Notes under the pieces: generated by a model | Seen by the model: the letters and a program-made list of their open reading frames with translations, nothing else | Told to the model about the DNA's origin: nothing | The model's database searches: none | Shown: positions 9,195-19,147 of the stretch, piece after piece | How the letters are laid out: every line of letters begins with the position of its first letter | Position numbering within the stretch: position 1 is the first letter of the stretch | From: Solidesulfovibrio alcoholivorans DSM 5433 | GTDB lineage: Bacteria; Desulfobacterota; Desulfovibrionia; Desulfovibrionales; Desulfovibrionaceae | NCBI RefSeq assembly: GCF_000702665.1 | Contig: NZ_JNJA01000003.1 | Location: 124,001 to 188,000 of the forward strand | Length of the DNA stretch: 64,000 bases | Reading direction: 5' to 3' | Program-made: the position numbers and the translations under genes

Positions 9195-10847
9195 TCACAC
9201 CCCCGCCGCCGCGAAGGCGGCGTCCACGATCTCGCGGGCTTCGGCTTGCAGCGCCTGCAGGTGTTCGCGGCCGTTGAAGCTCTCGGCGTAGATTTTATAG
9301 ACGTCCTCGGTGCCCGAGGGGCGCGCGGCGAACCAGCCGTTTTCCGTGACCACCTTGAGCCCGCCGATGGGCGCGTCATTGCCCGGGGCGCGGGTGAGCT
9401 TGGCGGTGATGGCCTCGCCGGCCAGGGAAGTGGCCGCGACCATCTCGGGCGAGAGCCTGGACAGCGCGGCCTTTTGCGCCTTGCTCGCCGGCGCGTCCAG
9501 GCGTTCGTAGAGGGGCTCGCCGAAACGCGCGGTCAGCGCCGCGTAGTGTTCCGCCGGGTCCTTGCCGGTCTTGGCCGTGATCTCGCAGGCGAGCAGGTCC
9601 ATGATGATGCCGTCCTTGTCCGTGGTCCAGACCGTGCCGTCCGTGCGCAGGTAGGACGCCCCGGCGCTCTCCTCGCCGCCGAAGCCGAAGGAACCGTCGA
9701 GGAGCCCCGGCACGAACCATTTGAACCCCACCGGCACCTCGCACAGCCTGCGGCCAAGGGACGCGGCCACGCGGTCGATCATGGCGCTCGAAACCACGGT
9801 TTTGCCCACGGCCGCGTCGGCGCGCCAGCCGGAACGCGTGGTGAAAAGATACTCGATGGCCACGGCGAGGTAGTTGTTGGGATTGAGCAGGCCCGCGCCC
9901 TTGGTGACGATGCCGTGGCGGTCGTAGTCCGGGTCGTTGCCGAAGGCGATGTCGTAGGAGGCCTTGTGCTCGATCAGCCGGGCCATGGCGTAGGGCGAGG
10001 AGCAGTCCATGCGGATCTTGCCGTCCTTGTCCACGGTCATGAAGGAGAATGTCGGGTCCACCACGTCGCTTATAAGCGAAAGGTTCAGGCCGTAGCGTTC
10101 GGCCATGGGCTCCCAGAAGGCGATGCCCGAACCGCCCAGGGGATCGACGCCGATACGGATACCGGCATCGCGGATGGCGGCCATGTCCACCATGTTGCCG
10201 AGGTCCGCGACGTACGGCGCGACGTAGTCGTACTCCTCCACGCAATCCGCGCGCAGGGCGGCGGCATAGGGCATGCGCCTGACGCCCGCGAGCTTTTTTT
10301 CCAGGTAGGCGTTGGCCATGTCCTGGACGACGCGGGTGACGTCGGTGTCGGCCGGGCCGCCCGAGGGCGGGTTGTACTTGAAGCCGCCGTCGGCCGGTGG
10401 ATTGTGGGAGGGCGTGATGACGATGCCGTCGGCGCGCGCGTCCTTGTGGTCGCGGTTGCATGTCAGGATGGCGTGGGAGATCACGGGCGTCGGCGTATAG
10501 CCCCGGCCCGTCTGGATGCGCGTGGCCACGCCGTTGGCGGCAAGCACTTCCAGGGCGGTAATGAAGGCCGGCTCGGACAGGGCGTGGGTGTCCATGCCGA
10601 GGAAAAGCGGCCCGGCGATGCCCTGCCCGGCGCGGTAGTCGCAGATGGCTTGCGTCGTGGCCAGGATGTGGGCCTCGTTGAAGGTGGCGTCGAAGGAACT
10701 GCCGCGATGGCCCGAGGTGCCGAAGGAGACGCGTTGCAGGGGGTCGGCCGGGTCGGGCGCGAGGCAATAATACGCGGCGACGAGCCGGGGCACGTTGACG
10801 AGCAGGGACCGGGGCGCCGGCTTGCCGGCCAGGGGGCTGATGGCCAT
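9195..10847 (-). CDS. pgm: Phosphoglucomutase (alpha-D-glucose-specific)
   Basis: A 550-residue cytoplasmic enzyme that interconverts glucose-1-phosphate and glucose-6-phosphate, linking glycogen or exopolysaccharide synthesis to glycolysis. Hallmarks are [19 protein letters not shown] near residue 40, the phosphoserine loop [15 protein letters not shown] near residue 145, the metal loop [11 protein letters not shown] near residue 305, the sugar-binding loop [10 protein letters not shown] near residue 390, and the phosphate-binding loop [16 protein letters not shown] near the C-terminus. The ATG at 10847 has a perfect AAGGAGG site 8 bp upstream. The frame continues upstream without a stop into a regulator-like domain, so an N-terminally extended fusion is also possible. 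It is the last gene of a minus-strand run starting at rsfS. Confidence 0.95.
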   Translation of the reverse strand: MAISPLAGKPAPRSLLVNVPRLVAAYYCLAPDPADPLQRVSFGTSGHRGSSFDATFNEAHILATTQAICDYRAGQGIAGPLFLGMDTHALSEPAFITALEVLAANGVATRIQTGRGYTPTPVISHAILTCNRDHKDARADGIVITPSHNPPADGGFKYNPPSGGPADTDVTRVVQDMANAYLEKKLAGVRRMPYAAALRADCVEEYDYVAPYVADLGNMVDMAAIRDAGIRIGVDPLGGSGIAFWEPMAERYGLNLSLISDVVDPTFSFMTVDKDGKIRMDCSSPYAMARLIEHKASYDIAFGNDPDYDRHGIVTKGAGLLNPNNYLAVAIEYLFTTRSGWRADAAVGKTVVSSAMIDRVAASLGRRLCEVPVGFKWFVPGLLDGSFGFGGEESAGASYLRTDGTVWTTDKDGIIMDLLACEITAKTGKDPAEHYAALTARFGEPLYERLDAPASKAQKAALSRLSPEMVAATSLAGEAITAKLTRAPGNDAPIGGLKVVTENGWFAARPSGTEDVYKIYAESFNGREHLQALQAEAREIVDAAFAAAGV

Positions 10848-11240
10848 GGGGAGTCCTCCTTGGGAAGTGCCGGGAGTATAGTGGCCCAAAGGGACGGCGG
10901 CGTCCACATCCGGCGACGGTTCGAGGGAAAATCGGGGCGCTTCGATGCGCGTCGACCGGCAGACCGGGCATTTGCCCGGTTTTTCCAGCCGGTCGCGCTT
11001 GGCGAAGACGTAGCCGCAGGCGAGACAACGGGCGGCATGGACCCGCAGCGGACGCGGCGTGCGGCGCAGGGAACGGCGCAGGTGCGCGAGGGCTTCGAGC
11101 ACGGCCTTCTCGCCGTAACCGGCAAGGCTTGAGAGTTCCAGGGCGGAAAGCGACGCGCCGCTGGCGGCGAGCAGGTCGGCCAGGGCGCGCGCGGCCGTCT
11201 TGTCGCGCCGGGGCGCAATGGGGGCGTTTTTGCGTGGCAT
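10848..11240 (-). CDS. HTH plus zinc-ribbon regulator domain, open into pgm
   Basis: A 131-codon segment with no stop before the pgm start. Residues about 12-75 look like a winged helix-turn-helix ([20 protein letters not shown], then [18 protein letters not shown]). Residues 80-110 form a zinc ribbon ([15 protein letters not shown], then [16 protein letters not shown]), with two Cys-x-x-Cys pairs. This resembles COG3357, predicted regulators with an HTH fused to a Zn ribbon. Such proteins normally end shortly after the ribbon. Here about 30 low-complexity codons continue in frame into pgm, giving a possible 681-residue product. The ATG at 11240 has no clear ribosome site. It lies 26 bp after the M50 gene. 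Confidence 0.6.
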
Positions 11241-11266
11241 GGCAGGGGCCGGCGGGCCGCAACGCG

Positions 11267-11983
11267 TTACGCCAGATAGCGACAGACGTCCTGGATCGTG
11301 GCGTAGAGCATGAGCGCTATGAGCGCCAGCCAGCCGCAGGCCGATACCGGCACGTAATAGCGGGCCAGTCCGGCGCGGCAGCGCACGAGGATGTCGCAGA
11401 CGATCTTGCCGCCGTCGAGCGGCGGCAGGGGCAGCAGATTGAAGACGGCGAGGCTCACGGAGATGTAGCCGCCGAGCATGAGCAGCCGCGAGGCGCTTGC
11501 CCCGACGAAGCGCCCGCCTTCGGCCACGATGCCGACCAGGCTCGAAAGCTCCTGCGCATGGCCGAAAAGGCGCGGGATGGCCGCCAGCATGGCCTGCGCC
11601 GTGCCGAGGGTCCAGGCAAGCGGCTTGACGCAGTAGCCGGCCAGGGAATGCTCCCCGGGGCTGACGGCGTAGACGGCGGCGTAGCAGCACAGGGCGAACA
11701 GGAGGTTGGCGACGGGGCCGGCCAGGGAAAAGGCGATGCGCCGCCAAAGCGGCGCGGCGAGATAGTCCTTCTCGCCGGCAAGCGCCAGCAGCACATAGCC
11801 ACCGAAGGGCACGGCGGACAGACAGCAGCGCGTGCCGCCCCACGTCCGGCTCCAGAGGACCGGGCCCAAGCCCAGGGAAAACCGCACCACAGGCAGGCCC
11901 ACGGCCTTGGCGGCCAGGAAATGCCCCAGTTCGTGGACGAGGATGACAAGGCCCAGGAGCAACGCGACAGCGACGTACGTCAT
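11267..11983 (-). CDS. M50 (site-2-type) membrane metalloprotease
   Basis: A 238-residue integral membrane peptidase. The zinc-binding HELGH motif lies in the first helix ([16 protein letters not shown], residue ~18). The third ligand motif is [12 protein letters not shown] near residue 190. About five hydrophobic segments are visible. There is no PDZ domain, so it is a minimal member compared with RseP. It should cut substrates within the membrane; the substrate is unknown. It lies in a run of small Zn-binding and glycolytic genes, 24 bp after the zinc-ribbon protein. Confidence 0.88.
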   Translation of the reverse strand: MTYVAVALLLGLVILVHELGHFLAAKAVGLPVVRFSLGLGPVLWSRTWGGTRCCLSAVPFGGYVLLALAGEKDYLAAPLWRRIAFSLAGPVANLLFALCCYAAVYAVSPGEHSLAGYCVKPLAWTLGTAQAMLAAIPRLFGHAQELSSLVGIVAEGGRFVGASASRLLMLGGYISVSLAVFNLLPLPPLDGGKIVCDILVRCRAGLARYYVPVSACGWLALIALMLYATIQDVCRYLA

Positions 11984-12007
11984 GGGAGCGCCTCGCTAAA
12001 CGGTCAA

Positions 12008-12253
12008 CTAGATGAAATCCGGGTCCACGGCCGCTTTGCCGCCGGCCAGCATCACCTTGACGAAGCGCACCGAGCGTTCATCCACGGGCACGATGGGAAA
12101 GCGCCCCCGGCAGGCGTCGCAGGCGATCATGGTCGGCTTGACCGGTGCGACCACGGGCACTTCGCGCCGGCAAAAGGGGCAGGGATACAAAAAGACCAGT
12201 TCCACGCCCACGGGCTTGGCCGGCGTCAGGGGCTTGCGCTGTTCGTTGCTCAC
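12008..12253 (-). CDS. Small zinc-ribbon protein
   Basis: An 81-residue protein with two Cys-x-x-Cys knuckles ([13 protein letters not shown] and [13 protein letters not shown]) that should bind one zinc ion. It has no membrane segment. The GTG start at 12253 lies four bases after the gpmI stop, and the GGAG that precedes it sits inside the end of gpmI, so it is probably translated by coupling. Function unknown. Confidence 0.7.
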   Translation of the reverse strand: MSNEQRKPLTPAKPVGVELVFLYPCPFCRREVPVVAPVKPTMIACDACRGRFPIVPVDERSVRFVKVMLAGGKAAVDPDFI

Positions 12254-12257
12254 GGGA

Positions 12258-13778
12258 TTACTCCGCCACGAGGTTCGCGCCGGTCATGGCCGCCGGCACG
12301 GGCAGCCCGGCCAGGCGCAGGATGGTCGGCGCGATGTCGCCGAGCTTGCCCGGGACGAGCTTGGCGTTCTTGCGGGCGTCGTCCACGAGCACGAAGCGCA
12401 CGGGATTGAGCGTGTGCGCGGTCATGGGGCCGCCGCCCGGCGCGATCATTTCCTCGGCGTTGCCGTGGTCGGCGGTGACGCACATGCGCCAGCCGGCCGA
12501 GAGAGCCGCCGCGGCGATGCGTCCGACGCAGGCGTCCACGGTCTCGACGGCGGTGATCGCCGCCGGCAGCACGCCGGTGTGCCCGACCATGTCGCAGTTG
12601 GCGAGGTTGACCACGGCCAGGGCATGGCCCTTGGGCAGCGCGCCGATGAATGCGTCGGTCACGGCCCGGGCGCTCATCTCGGGCTTGAGGTCGTAGGTGG
12701 GCACATCGCGCGGCGAGGGAATGAGGATGCGCTCCTCGCCGGGAAAGGGCTCCTCGCGGCCGCAGTTCATGAAATAGGTGACGTGGGCGTATTTCTCGGT
12801 TTCGGCCAGGCGCAGCTGCGTCAGGCCGGCCCGGGAATAGACCTCGCCCAGCACGTCGGAAACGGTTTCCGGGGCAAAGGCCACGGGCAGGCCGAAGGAG
12901 CCGTCGTATTCGGTCATGGTGGCGAAGCCCGAGAGCTTCGGGCGAACGTTTCGGGCAAAGCCGTCGAAATCGTCGCGGGTGAGCGCCGCGGTCAACTCCC
13001 GGGCGCGGTCGGCCCGGAAGTTGAAAAAGAACACGGCGTCGCCGTCGCGAAGCACGCCCTCGCCCCCGGCGAGCACCCGGGGCTTCACGAATTCGTCCGT
13101 CTGGCCCGCGGCGTAGGCCGCTTCCACGGCGGCCACGGGATCGGTGAAGGGCTCGCCCGTCCCTTCGGTCAGGGCGGCATAGGCCTCGGCCACGCGCTCG
13201 AAACGCTTGTCGCGGTCCATGGCGTAGAAGCGGCCGGTCAGCGAAACGATGCGGCCCGCGCCCAGTTCGCGCAGAAAGCTCTCCAGCGCGCCCACGTAGC
13301 CCACCCCGCTCTGGGGCGGCGTGTCGCGGCCGTCGAGAAAGGCGTGGATGCACACGTCCTTCTGGCCCAGGGCGGCGAAGGCCGCGACCAGGGCTTTCAA
13401 ATGATTGAGGTGGCTGTGCACGCCGCCGTCGGAGACAAGGCCCATGAGATGCACCCGGCCGCCGGCGGCGCGCGACGCGGCGGCAAGATCGGCAAGCACT
13501 CGGTTGGCAGCCAGTTTCCCCTCTTCCACGGCGATGTCGATGCGGGTCATGTCCTGGTAGACGACCCGTCCCGCGCCGATGTTCATGTGACCGACCTCGG
13601 AGTTGCCCATGAAGCCGTCGGGCAGGCCCACGGACCGCCCCGAACAGGCGAGCGTCGTGCCCGGGTAGGCGGCAAGCAGCCGGTCCAGGTTCGGGGTCCT
13701 GGCCAGGGTCACGGCGTTGCCCGGGCCGGCCGGGGCCAGACCCCAGCCGTCGAGGATGAGGAGCAAGGTGGGCGTCAT
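12258..13778 (-). CDS. gpmI: 2,3-bisphosphoglycerate-independent phosphoglycerate mutase
   Basis: A 506-residue Mn-dependent glycolytic enzyme converting 3-phosphoglycerate to 2-phosphoglycerate. Alkaline-phosphatase-fold metal motifs are present: LLILDGWGLAP at the N-terminus, the catalytic serine loop GFMGNSEVGHMNIGAGR near residue 60, FLDGRDTPP near residue 150, NLANCDMVGHTG near residue 400, and TADHGNAEEM near residue 440. The length is normal for the family. The ATG at 13778 overlaps the rsfS stop as ATGA, so the two are coupled. Confidence 0.95.
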   Translation of the reverse strand: MTPTLLLILDGWGLAPAGPGNAVTLARTPNLDRLLAAYPGTTLACSGRSVGLPDGFMGNSEVGHMNIGAGRVVYQDMTRIDIAVEEGKLAANRVLADLAAASRAAGGRVHLMGLVSDGGVHSHLNHLKALVAAFAALGQKDVCIHAFLDGRDTPPQSGVGYVGALESFLRELGAGRIVSLTGRFYAMDRDKRFERVAEAYAALTEGTGEPFTDPVAAVEAAYAAGQTDEFVKPRVLAGGEGVLRDGDAVFFFNFRADRARELTAALTRDDFDGFARNVRPKLSGFATMTEYDGSFGLPVAFAPETVSDVLGEVYSRAGLTQLRLAETEKYAHVTYFMNCGREEPFPGEERILIPSPRDVPTYDLKPEMSARAVTDAFIGALPKGHALAVVNLANCDMVGHTGVLPAAITAVETVDACVGRIAAAALSAGWRMCVTADHGNAEEMIAPGGGPMTAHTLNPVRFVLVDDARKNAKLVPGKLGDIAPTILRLAGLPVPAAMTGANLVAE

Positions 13779-14191
13779 GCGTCGCTCGGATCGGGTTCGG
13801 ACGTCGCCGGGGCGGCGGCCCGGGCCGGCAGCGCGATGCGCTCGCCTTCGGACCACAGGCCCTCGACGTTGTAGAAGGGGCGCAGGTCTTCCTGGAAGAT
13901 GTGGACCATGACGTCGTTGAGGTCGAGGAGCACCCACTGGCCGTAGCGGTAGCCTTCCATGCCGAGGTAGGAAAAGCCTTCCTCACCGCAGCGTGCAAGC
14001 ACGTGGTCGGCCAGGGCCTTGGCCTGACGCAGGCTCACGGCCGAGGCCACGACCATGGCTTCGCACACGGGGTTGATGGCGGCCACGTCGAGGGCCAGGA
14101 TGTCTTTTGCCTTTTTTTCGGCCAGCCAGCCGGCCACAATGACGGCCTTGTCCACGGGGGACAGGTTCGCGTCGGATTTTTTCGAGGGCAT
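13775..14191 (-). CDS. rsfS: Ribosomal silencing factor RsfS
   Basis: A 138-residue protein of the RsfS/Iojap family, which binds ribosomal protein uL14 and blocks subunit joining during starvation. Typical segments are AEKKAKDILALDVAAINPVC, VVASAVSLRQAKALADHVL and YGQWVLLDLNDVMVHIFQED. The ATG at 14191 is preceded by GGAGAG. It begins the minus-strand run with gpmI and is divergent from the phenylacetate-CoA ligase gene. The last ~20 residues are a Pro/Ala-rich tail outside the core. Confidence 0.92.
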   Translation of the reverse strand: MPSKKSDANLSPVDKAVIVAGWLAEKKAKDILALDVAAINPVCEAMVVASAVSLRQAKALADHVLARCGEEGFSYLGMEGYRYGQWVLLDLNDVMVHIFQEDLRPFYNVEGLWSEGERIALPARAAAPATSEPDPSDA

Positions 14192-14374
14192 CGTCTCTCC
14201 GGAAAATTTTTGCTTCCCTTCTTGGGAAGACGTCGGACCTTTATCCGATTTGGGGCCGGCCCGCAAACGCCGCCGTGAATCAAGCCGTTTTTTCCCGGTC
14301 CTCTCTTGACGCGGCGGCAGCCTTTCGGCAGGAATCGCCTTTGGACGCGCCACGGCGTCACGGGAGGAAGCCGC

Positions 14375-15676
14375 ATGATTTTCGATATGGATATCGAAAC
14401 CCTGCCCCGGGAAGAACTCGAGGCCCTGCAACTCAAACGCCTCAAGTCGCTGTGCGAGCGGGTGTACGCCAACGTCGCCTTCTACAGGAAGGCCTTCGAC
14501 GAGCGCGGCATTACGCCCGCCGACATCAGAAGCCTGTCCGACGTGCGCTACCTGCCTTTTACCGAGAAGCAGGACCTGCGCAACCACTATCCCTTCGGCC
14601 TGTTCGCCGTGCCCAAGGACAACGTGGTGCGCATCCACGCCTCCTCCGGCACCACGGGCAAGGCCACCGTCACCGGCTACACCCAGCGCGACGTCAGCAA
14701 CTGGGCCACGATGATGGCCCGCTCCCTGACCGCGGCCGGGGCCTCCCGCCGGGACATCATCCACGTGGCCTACGGCTACGGCCTTTTCACCGGGGGCCTC
14801 GGCGCGCATTACGGGGCCGAACGCCTGGGCGCGACCACGGTTCCGGTCTCGGGCGGAGGCACGCGGCGGCAGGCCATGCTCCTGCGCGACTTCGGGGCCA
14901 CGGTCCTTTGCTGCACGCCCTCCTACAGCCTGGTCCTCTACGAAACGGCGCTCGAAGCCGGCATCGATTTCAAGGAATTGCCGCTCAGGATCGGCGTGTT
15001 CGGGGCCGAACCCTGGACCGACGAGATGCGCCGCGACATCGAACTCAAGATGGGCATCAAGGCCATCGACATTTACGGCCTGTCCGAGGTCATGGGCCCG
15101 GGCGTCGGCATCGAGTGCGCCGAGGCCCAGTACGGGGCGCACCTCCAGGAAGACCATTTCCTGTGCGAAGTCATCGATCCCGAAACCCTGGAGCCCGTGA
15201 AGCCGGGCGAACCCGGCGAACTGGTCATCACCACGCTGACCAAGGAAGCCCAGCCGATGATCCGCTACCGCACGCGCGACATCACCCGCCTGGTGACCAC
15301 GCCCTGCAAATGCGGCCGCACCACGGCGCGCATGGTGCGCGTCCAGGGCAGAAGCGACGATATGCTCATCATCCGGGGCGTCAACGTCTTCCCGTCGCAA
15401 ATCGAGAGCATCCTGCTCGAGACCGAAGGCCTCTCCCCCCACTACCAGCTCGTGGTGCAGCGCGAGGGCAACCTCGACACGCTCACCGTGCAGGTCGAAG
15501 TGGACGAGAAGATCTTCTCCGACGAAGTGCGCAAGCTCCAGCGTCTGGAAGGCAAGATCCAGAAGAACATCAAGGAGTTCCTGGGCGTCACCGCCCTGGT
15601 CAAACTGGTCGAACCCCGGGCCATCCAACGCTCCGAGGGCAAGGCCAAGCGCGTTCTCGACATGCGCCACGCATGA
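14375..15676 (+). CDS. Phenylacetate-CoA ligase family enzyme
   Basis: A 433-residue AMP-forming acyl-CoA ligase related to PaaK. The ATP-binding loop is [20 protein letters not shown] near residue 85. Others are [12 protein letters not shown] near residue 210, [19 protein letters not shown] near residue 230, and the hinge motif [12 protein letters not shown] near residue 295. A short zinc-knuckle-like [10 protein letters not shown] precedes the C-terminal ACS-type lid. The ATG at 14375 follows GGGAGG. Next downstream is a tandem-ACT protein, a pairing common in anaerobes, where these ligases are often assigned to aryl-acetate (amino-acid-derived) activation. The substrate cannot be fixed from sequence. 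Confidence 0.92.
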   Translation: MIFDMDIETLPREELEALQLKRLKSLCERVYANVAFYRKAFDERGITPADIRSLSDVRYLPFTEKQDLRNHYPFGLFAVPKDNVVRIHASSGTTGKATVTGYTQRDVSNWATMMARSLTAAGASRRDIIHVAYGYGLFTGGLGAHYGAERLGATTVPVSGGGTRRQAMLLRDFGATVLCCTPSYSLVLYETALEAGIDFKELPLRIGVFGAEPWTDEMRRDIELKMGIKAIDIYGLSEVMGPGVGIECAEAQYGAHLQEDHFLCEVIDPETLEPVKPGEPGELVITTLTKEAQPMIRYRTRDITRLVTTPCKCGRTTARMVRVQGRSDDMLIIRGVNVFPSQIESILLETEGLSPHYQLVVQREGNLDTLTVQVEVDEKIFSDEVRKLQRLEGKIQKNIKEFLGVTALVKLVEPRAIQRSEGKAKRVLDMRHA

Positions 15677-15785
15677 TCGCGGTCCCTTGAAAAGATATGA
15701 CATTCCCGTTTCGGGAAGCTAGGATAGCGCATCGCGAAAGTGGACGGGACACGAACTGTCCCAACGCCATCCGGAGGGAAACGCC

Positions 15786-16217
15786 ATGAAAGCCGAACAG
15801 ATTTCCATCTTCCTGGAAAACCGGGCCGGACGCCTGGAGGAAGTGACCCGCGTCCTGGCCGAGGCCGGCATCAGCATCCGCGCCCTGTCCCTGGCCGACA
15901 CCTCGGATTTCGGCATCCTGCGCCTGATCGTCAGCGATCACGAGAAAGCCAAGGCGGCGCTCAAGGAACACGGCTTCACCGTCGGGCGCAACGCCGTGGT
16001 CGCCGTGGAGGTGCCCGACGTGCCGGGCGGCCTGCACTCCATCCTGAGCCTGCTGTGCGCCGGCGGCATCAACGTCGAATACATGTACGCCTTCGTGCAC
16101 CAGTGCGAACGGTCGGCGGTCATCATCGTGCGCTTCGACCGCACGGACCAGGCCATCGAACTGCTCCAGAAAAACAACATCCCCATCATCCCCGGGGACC
16201 AACTCTACAAGATCTGA
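15786..16217 (+). CDS. Tandem ACT-domain protein
   Basis: A 143-residue protein consisting of two ACT domains (SIFLENRAGRLEEVTRVLAE at the N-terminus and VPDVPGGLHSILSLLCAGGI near residue 75). ACT domains bind small ligands, usually amino acids. It is encoded 109 bp after the phenylacetate-CoA ligase, and I expect it to sense an amino acid linked to that enzyme. The start is supported by GGAGGGAAA upstream. Confidence 0.88.
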   Translation: MKAEQISIFLENRAGRLEEVTRVLAEAGISIRALSLADTSDFGILRLIVSDHEKAKAALKEHGFTVGRNAVVAVEVPDVPGGLHSILSLLCAGGINVEYMYAFVHQCERSAVIIVRFDRTDQAIELLQKNNIPIIPGDQLYKI

Positions 16218-16334
16218 CGCCGAGGCGCTTTGGGCGGCCGGAGTACGGCCGCCCAAAGCGCCTTGTCCGGCCTCCCGCGCGCCTTGTCCGGGATTCCCCG
16301 TCCAGGGTGCCGGGCCGCCTTGCCCACACCACGC

Positions 16335-17630
16335 ATGCATACGCCTTTCCCCTTTTATCCGGCCTATTGCCGCCGCCACCGGCTGCGCTGCCTGCTCCTT
16401 TTCGCGGCGACCCTGTATCTGGCGCTGGTCGCGCTCGACGCCTGCGTCTACGGCGTCCTGCCCCGGCTTGCCCTTTTCAGCGAGAAACACCGCGAGCTGC
16501 TCTATTCCTACGGCGTCTACGACCCGGCGACCAACCCGCGCTACCGGCCCTGGCTTCGCGGCTACGTCAACGCGCCCGGCCTGCCGCCGCACCGGGGCAC
16601 GGCCGACGACGCCTACCGCGCCTACGGCATGTACCTGCCCGACGCGCCGACCGTGGACGTGTCCGGCACCGACGCCCTGGGCTGGTGGAACGACCGGATG
16701 CCCCGCGACGCCCAGACGCTTTTTATCGGCGACTCCTTCTGCTACGGCGCGGGCTCGGGCACGGCGCAAAGCATTCCGGCGCTCTATGAAAAACACACCG
16801 GCCAGCCCGTCTACGCCGCCTGCAAAAACGGCTACGGCCTGCCGCAGTACCGCGACATCCTGCGCCGCCTGACCGCGGACGCACCGGCCGGCTCGCCCGA
16901 GCATTTCGCCGGCGGCACGGTCATCGTCCTCATCTACGTCGGCAACGACATGGCCGCCGACCTGTTCGTCTACCGGGGCAGGGTCGCCGAGGAACGCCTG
17001 GGCATCGTCCGGCACTTCCGGCTCACCTCCCTGCGCCGCCTCTGCCACTACCTGCGCGACGCCCTGCGCGGCGAAGGCGCCGCCCTGGCCGCAGCGCCCA
17101 CGCCCGCCGTGGACACCCACGGCTATTACCCGGTGCCGCTCACCACACCCACTGCGCGTGGCCTGCCTTTCGCCTTCCATCCCTTCTACCGCACCTTCCT
17201 CGACACGGCCTGGTTCGGTCCGTCCGAGGAGCGCGACGTTTACGCGGCCCTTGCCGATCTGCGCCAACTGGCGGAGAAGGCCAAACTGCGACTCTTCGTC
17301 GTGGTGCTGCCCACGGCCTTGCAGGTCCTTTATCCGCGCATCGACTGGAACGCCGTGCCCAGGCGTTCGGAATTCGCGGGCAAAGCCGCCGACGCCGTGC
17401 GCAACCTCAACGCCCTGACCGCGACGCTGCTCGGGCAGCTCAAGGAAACGGGCATCGAAACCCTGGACATGGAGCCCCTTTTCATGTCCTCGCCGGATGC
17501 CGGGCGTTTCTACTGGCCCACGGACACCCACCTGACCCCGCGCGGCAATGCGGCCGTGGCGCAGGCCGTCGAGGCCACGCTCTCCGGGGGACATGCCGTT
17601 TTTTCGCCCCCTTCCCCGCCTGCGCCTTGA
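16335..17630 (+). CDS. Membrane-anchored SGNH/GDSL-like hydrolase
   Basis: A 431-residue protein with an N-terminal membrane anchor (residues ~14-37, CLLLFAATLYLALVALDACV). A periplasmic SGNH-fold domain follows. The nucleophile block is LFIGDSFCYGAGSG near residue 130, the glycine/asparagine block is IYVGNDMAADL near residue 200, and the catalytic pair is in TDTHLTPRGNAA near residue 395. This looks like the AlgX/AlgJ-type or general SGNH esterases acting on cell-surface polysaccharides. No exopolysaccharide genes flank it. The start has a poor ribosome site. Confidence 0.75.
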   Translation: MHTPFPFYPAYCRRHRLRCLLLFAATLYLALVALDACVYGVLPRLALFSEKHRELLYSYGVYDPATNPRYRPWLRGYVNAPGLPPHRGTADDAYRAYGMYLPDAPTVDVSGTDALGWWNDRMPRDAQTLFIGDSFCYGAGSGTAQSIPALYEKHTGQPVYAACKNGYGLPQYRDILRRLTADAPAGSPEHFAGGTVIVLIYVGNDMAADLFVYRGRVAEERLGIVRHFRLTSLRRLCHYLRDALRGEGAALAAAPTPAVDTHGYYPVPLTTPTARGLPFAFHPFYRTFLDTAWFGPSEERDVYAALADLRQLAEKAKLRLFVVVLPTALQVLYPRIDWNAVPRRSEFAGKAADAVRNLNALTATLLGQLKETGIETLDMEPLFMSSPDAGRFYWPTDTHLTPRGNAAVAQAVEATLSGGHAVFSPPSPPAP

Positions 17631-17716
17631 CAACGCGCGCCCCTTCTGCGCTACGATGTCGGGATAGGAAGAACCGGCTGTGCGACTCAAACGTCGCCGG
17701 CCCGAAAGGATGGGGT

Positions 17717-19147
17717 ATGGGGCGGCAAGACCTGACGCGCCGTGAGGCGTTCTCCTACGAAATGACCCGAACGGGCGCGATGCGCGTGCCGGCCAGGATT
17801 TTCGGCTCGCCCGCGGCCGTGGCGGCCATGGAGGACGGCGTCTTCGCCCAGTTGCGAAACGTCGCGTCGCTCCCCGGGGTCGCAAACCCCGTGGTCGCCA
17901 TGCCTGACGCCCATGCCGGCTACGGCTTTCCCATCGGTTGCGTGGCCGCCTTCGATCCCGAGGCCGGGGGCGTGGTCAGCGCCGGCGGCGTCGGCTTCGA
18001 CATCGCCTGCGGCGTGCGCACGCTTTTGTGCGACTGCGACCGGGAAGACGTGGAACCCGTGCGCGAGGCCCTGGCCGACGCGCTGTTCGCCCTGGTGCCG
18101 GCGGGGCTCGGCATGCCGGGCGCGCTGCGGCTTTCCGAAAAGGAGATGGAGGGCATGCTCGCCGGCGGCGCGGCCTGGGCCGTGGAACGGGGGTTCGGCG
18201 AAAAGGAAGACCTCGCGCGCATCGAGGACGGCGGCCGCCTGGCCGGGGCCGACCCCGGCGCGGTCTCGCCGAAAGCCAAGGAACGCCAGCGCGATGCCCT
18301 GGGCACGCTCGGCTCCGGCAACCACTACCTCGAAGTCCAGTACGTGGAAGAGGTCCGCGACACCCGCGCGGCCACGGCCCTGGGGATCCGCCCCGGGCAG
18401 GTGGCGCTCTCCGTCCACTGCGGTTCCAGGGGCCTGGGGCACCAGACGGCCACGGAGCACATCGCGGCCATGCTCGCCGCCGCGCCAAGGCACGGCCTTG
18501 TCCTGCCGGACCCCGAACTGGCCTGCGCCCCGGCGGACTGCGCCGAAGCCCGGCAGTACCTGGGGGCCATGCGCGCCGCGGCCAACTGCGCCCTGGCCGG
18601 CCGGCAGGTCATCACCCACCTGTGCCGCGAGGCCTTCGCCCGTTTCTTCCCCGGCGCGCGCCTGCGCCTGCTCTACGACGTCTCCCACAACCTGTGCCGG
18701 CCGGAACGCCATACCGTGGGCGGACGCGACAAGACCCTGCTCGTGCACCGCAAGGGCGCGACCCGCGCCCTGGGGCCGCACCACCCCGACCTGCCGGCCG
18801 CCTTTCGCGGCGTGGGCCAACCCGTGATCGTCGGCGGCAGCATGGGCACGGCTTCGGCGATCCTGACCGGCACGGACGCCGCCGAAACGCTTTCCTTTTC
18901 CTCGGCCTGCCACGGGGCCGGCCGGGCCATGAGCCGCAAGCAGGCGCTCAAGCGCTTCAATGGCCGCGGAGTGCTCGACGCCCTCGCCGCACAAGGCGTC
19001 AGCATCCGGGCCCACGACCTGCGCGGCCTGGGCGAGGAAGCGCCCGGGGCCTACAAGGACATCGATGACGTGGTCGCCGCCGTCCACGCACTGGGACTGG
19101 CCACGACAACCGCCAGGCTGCGCCCCCTGGCCTGCATCAAGGGATGA
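17717..19147 (+). CDS. rtcB: RtcB-family RNA ligase
   Basis: A 476-residue GTP- and Mn-dependent RNA ligase that joins 2',3'-cyclic phosphate (or 3'-phosphate) and 5'-OH ends. Motifs in order: MPDAHAGYGFPIGCVAAF, GGVGFDIACGVRTLL (metal Asp and Cys), LGSGNHYLEVQYVEE, SVHCGSRGLGHQ, YDVSHNLC, GGSMGTASAIL and SSACHGAGRAMSR, the last carrying the histidine that accepts GMP. No archease or RtcA gene is beside it. The ATG at 17717 follows AAAGGATGGGGT. Its stop overlaps the start of the hybrid kinase (ATGA). Confidence 0.92.
   Translation: MGRQDLTRREAFSYEMTRTGAMRVPARIFGSPAAVAAMEDGVFAQLRNVASLPGVANPVVAMPDAHAGYGFPIGCVAAFDPEAGGVVSAGGVGFDIACGVRTLLCDCDREDVEPVREALADALFALVPAGLGMPGALRLSEKEMEGMLAGGAAWAVERGFGEKEDLARIEDGGRLAGADPGAVSPKAKERQRDALGTLGSGNHYLEVQYVEEVRDTRAATALGIRPGQVALSVHCGSRGLGHQTATEHIAAMLAAAPRHGLVLPDPELACAPADCAEARQYLGAMRAAANCALAGRQVITHLCREAFARFFPGARLRLLYDVSHNLCRPERHTVGGRDKTLLVHRKGATRALGPHHPDLPAAFRGVGQPVIVGGSMGTASAILTGTDAAETLSFSSACHGAGRAMSRKQALKRFNGRGVLDALAAQGVSIRAHDLRGLGEEAPGAYKDIDDVVAAVHALGLATTTARLRPLACIKG

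Noticed and set aside
16335-17630. Assignment as an alginate acetyltransferase AlgJ/AlgX
   Set aside because: Only the general SGNH motifs are visible and no alginate or acetylation genes are adjacent.
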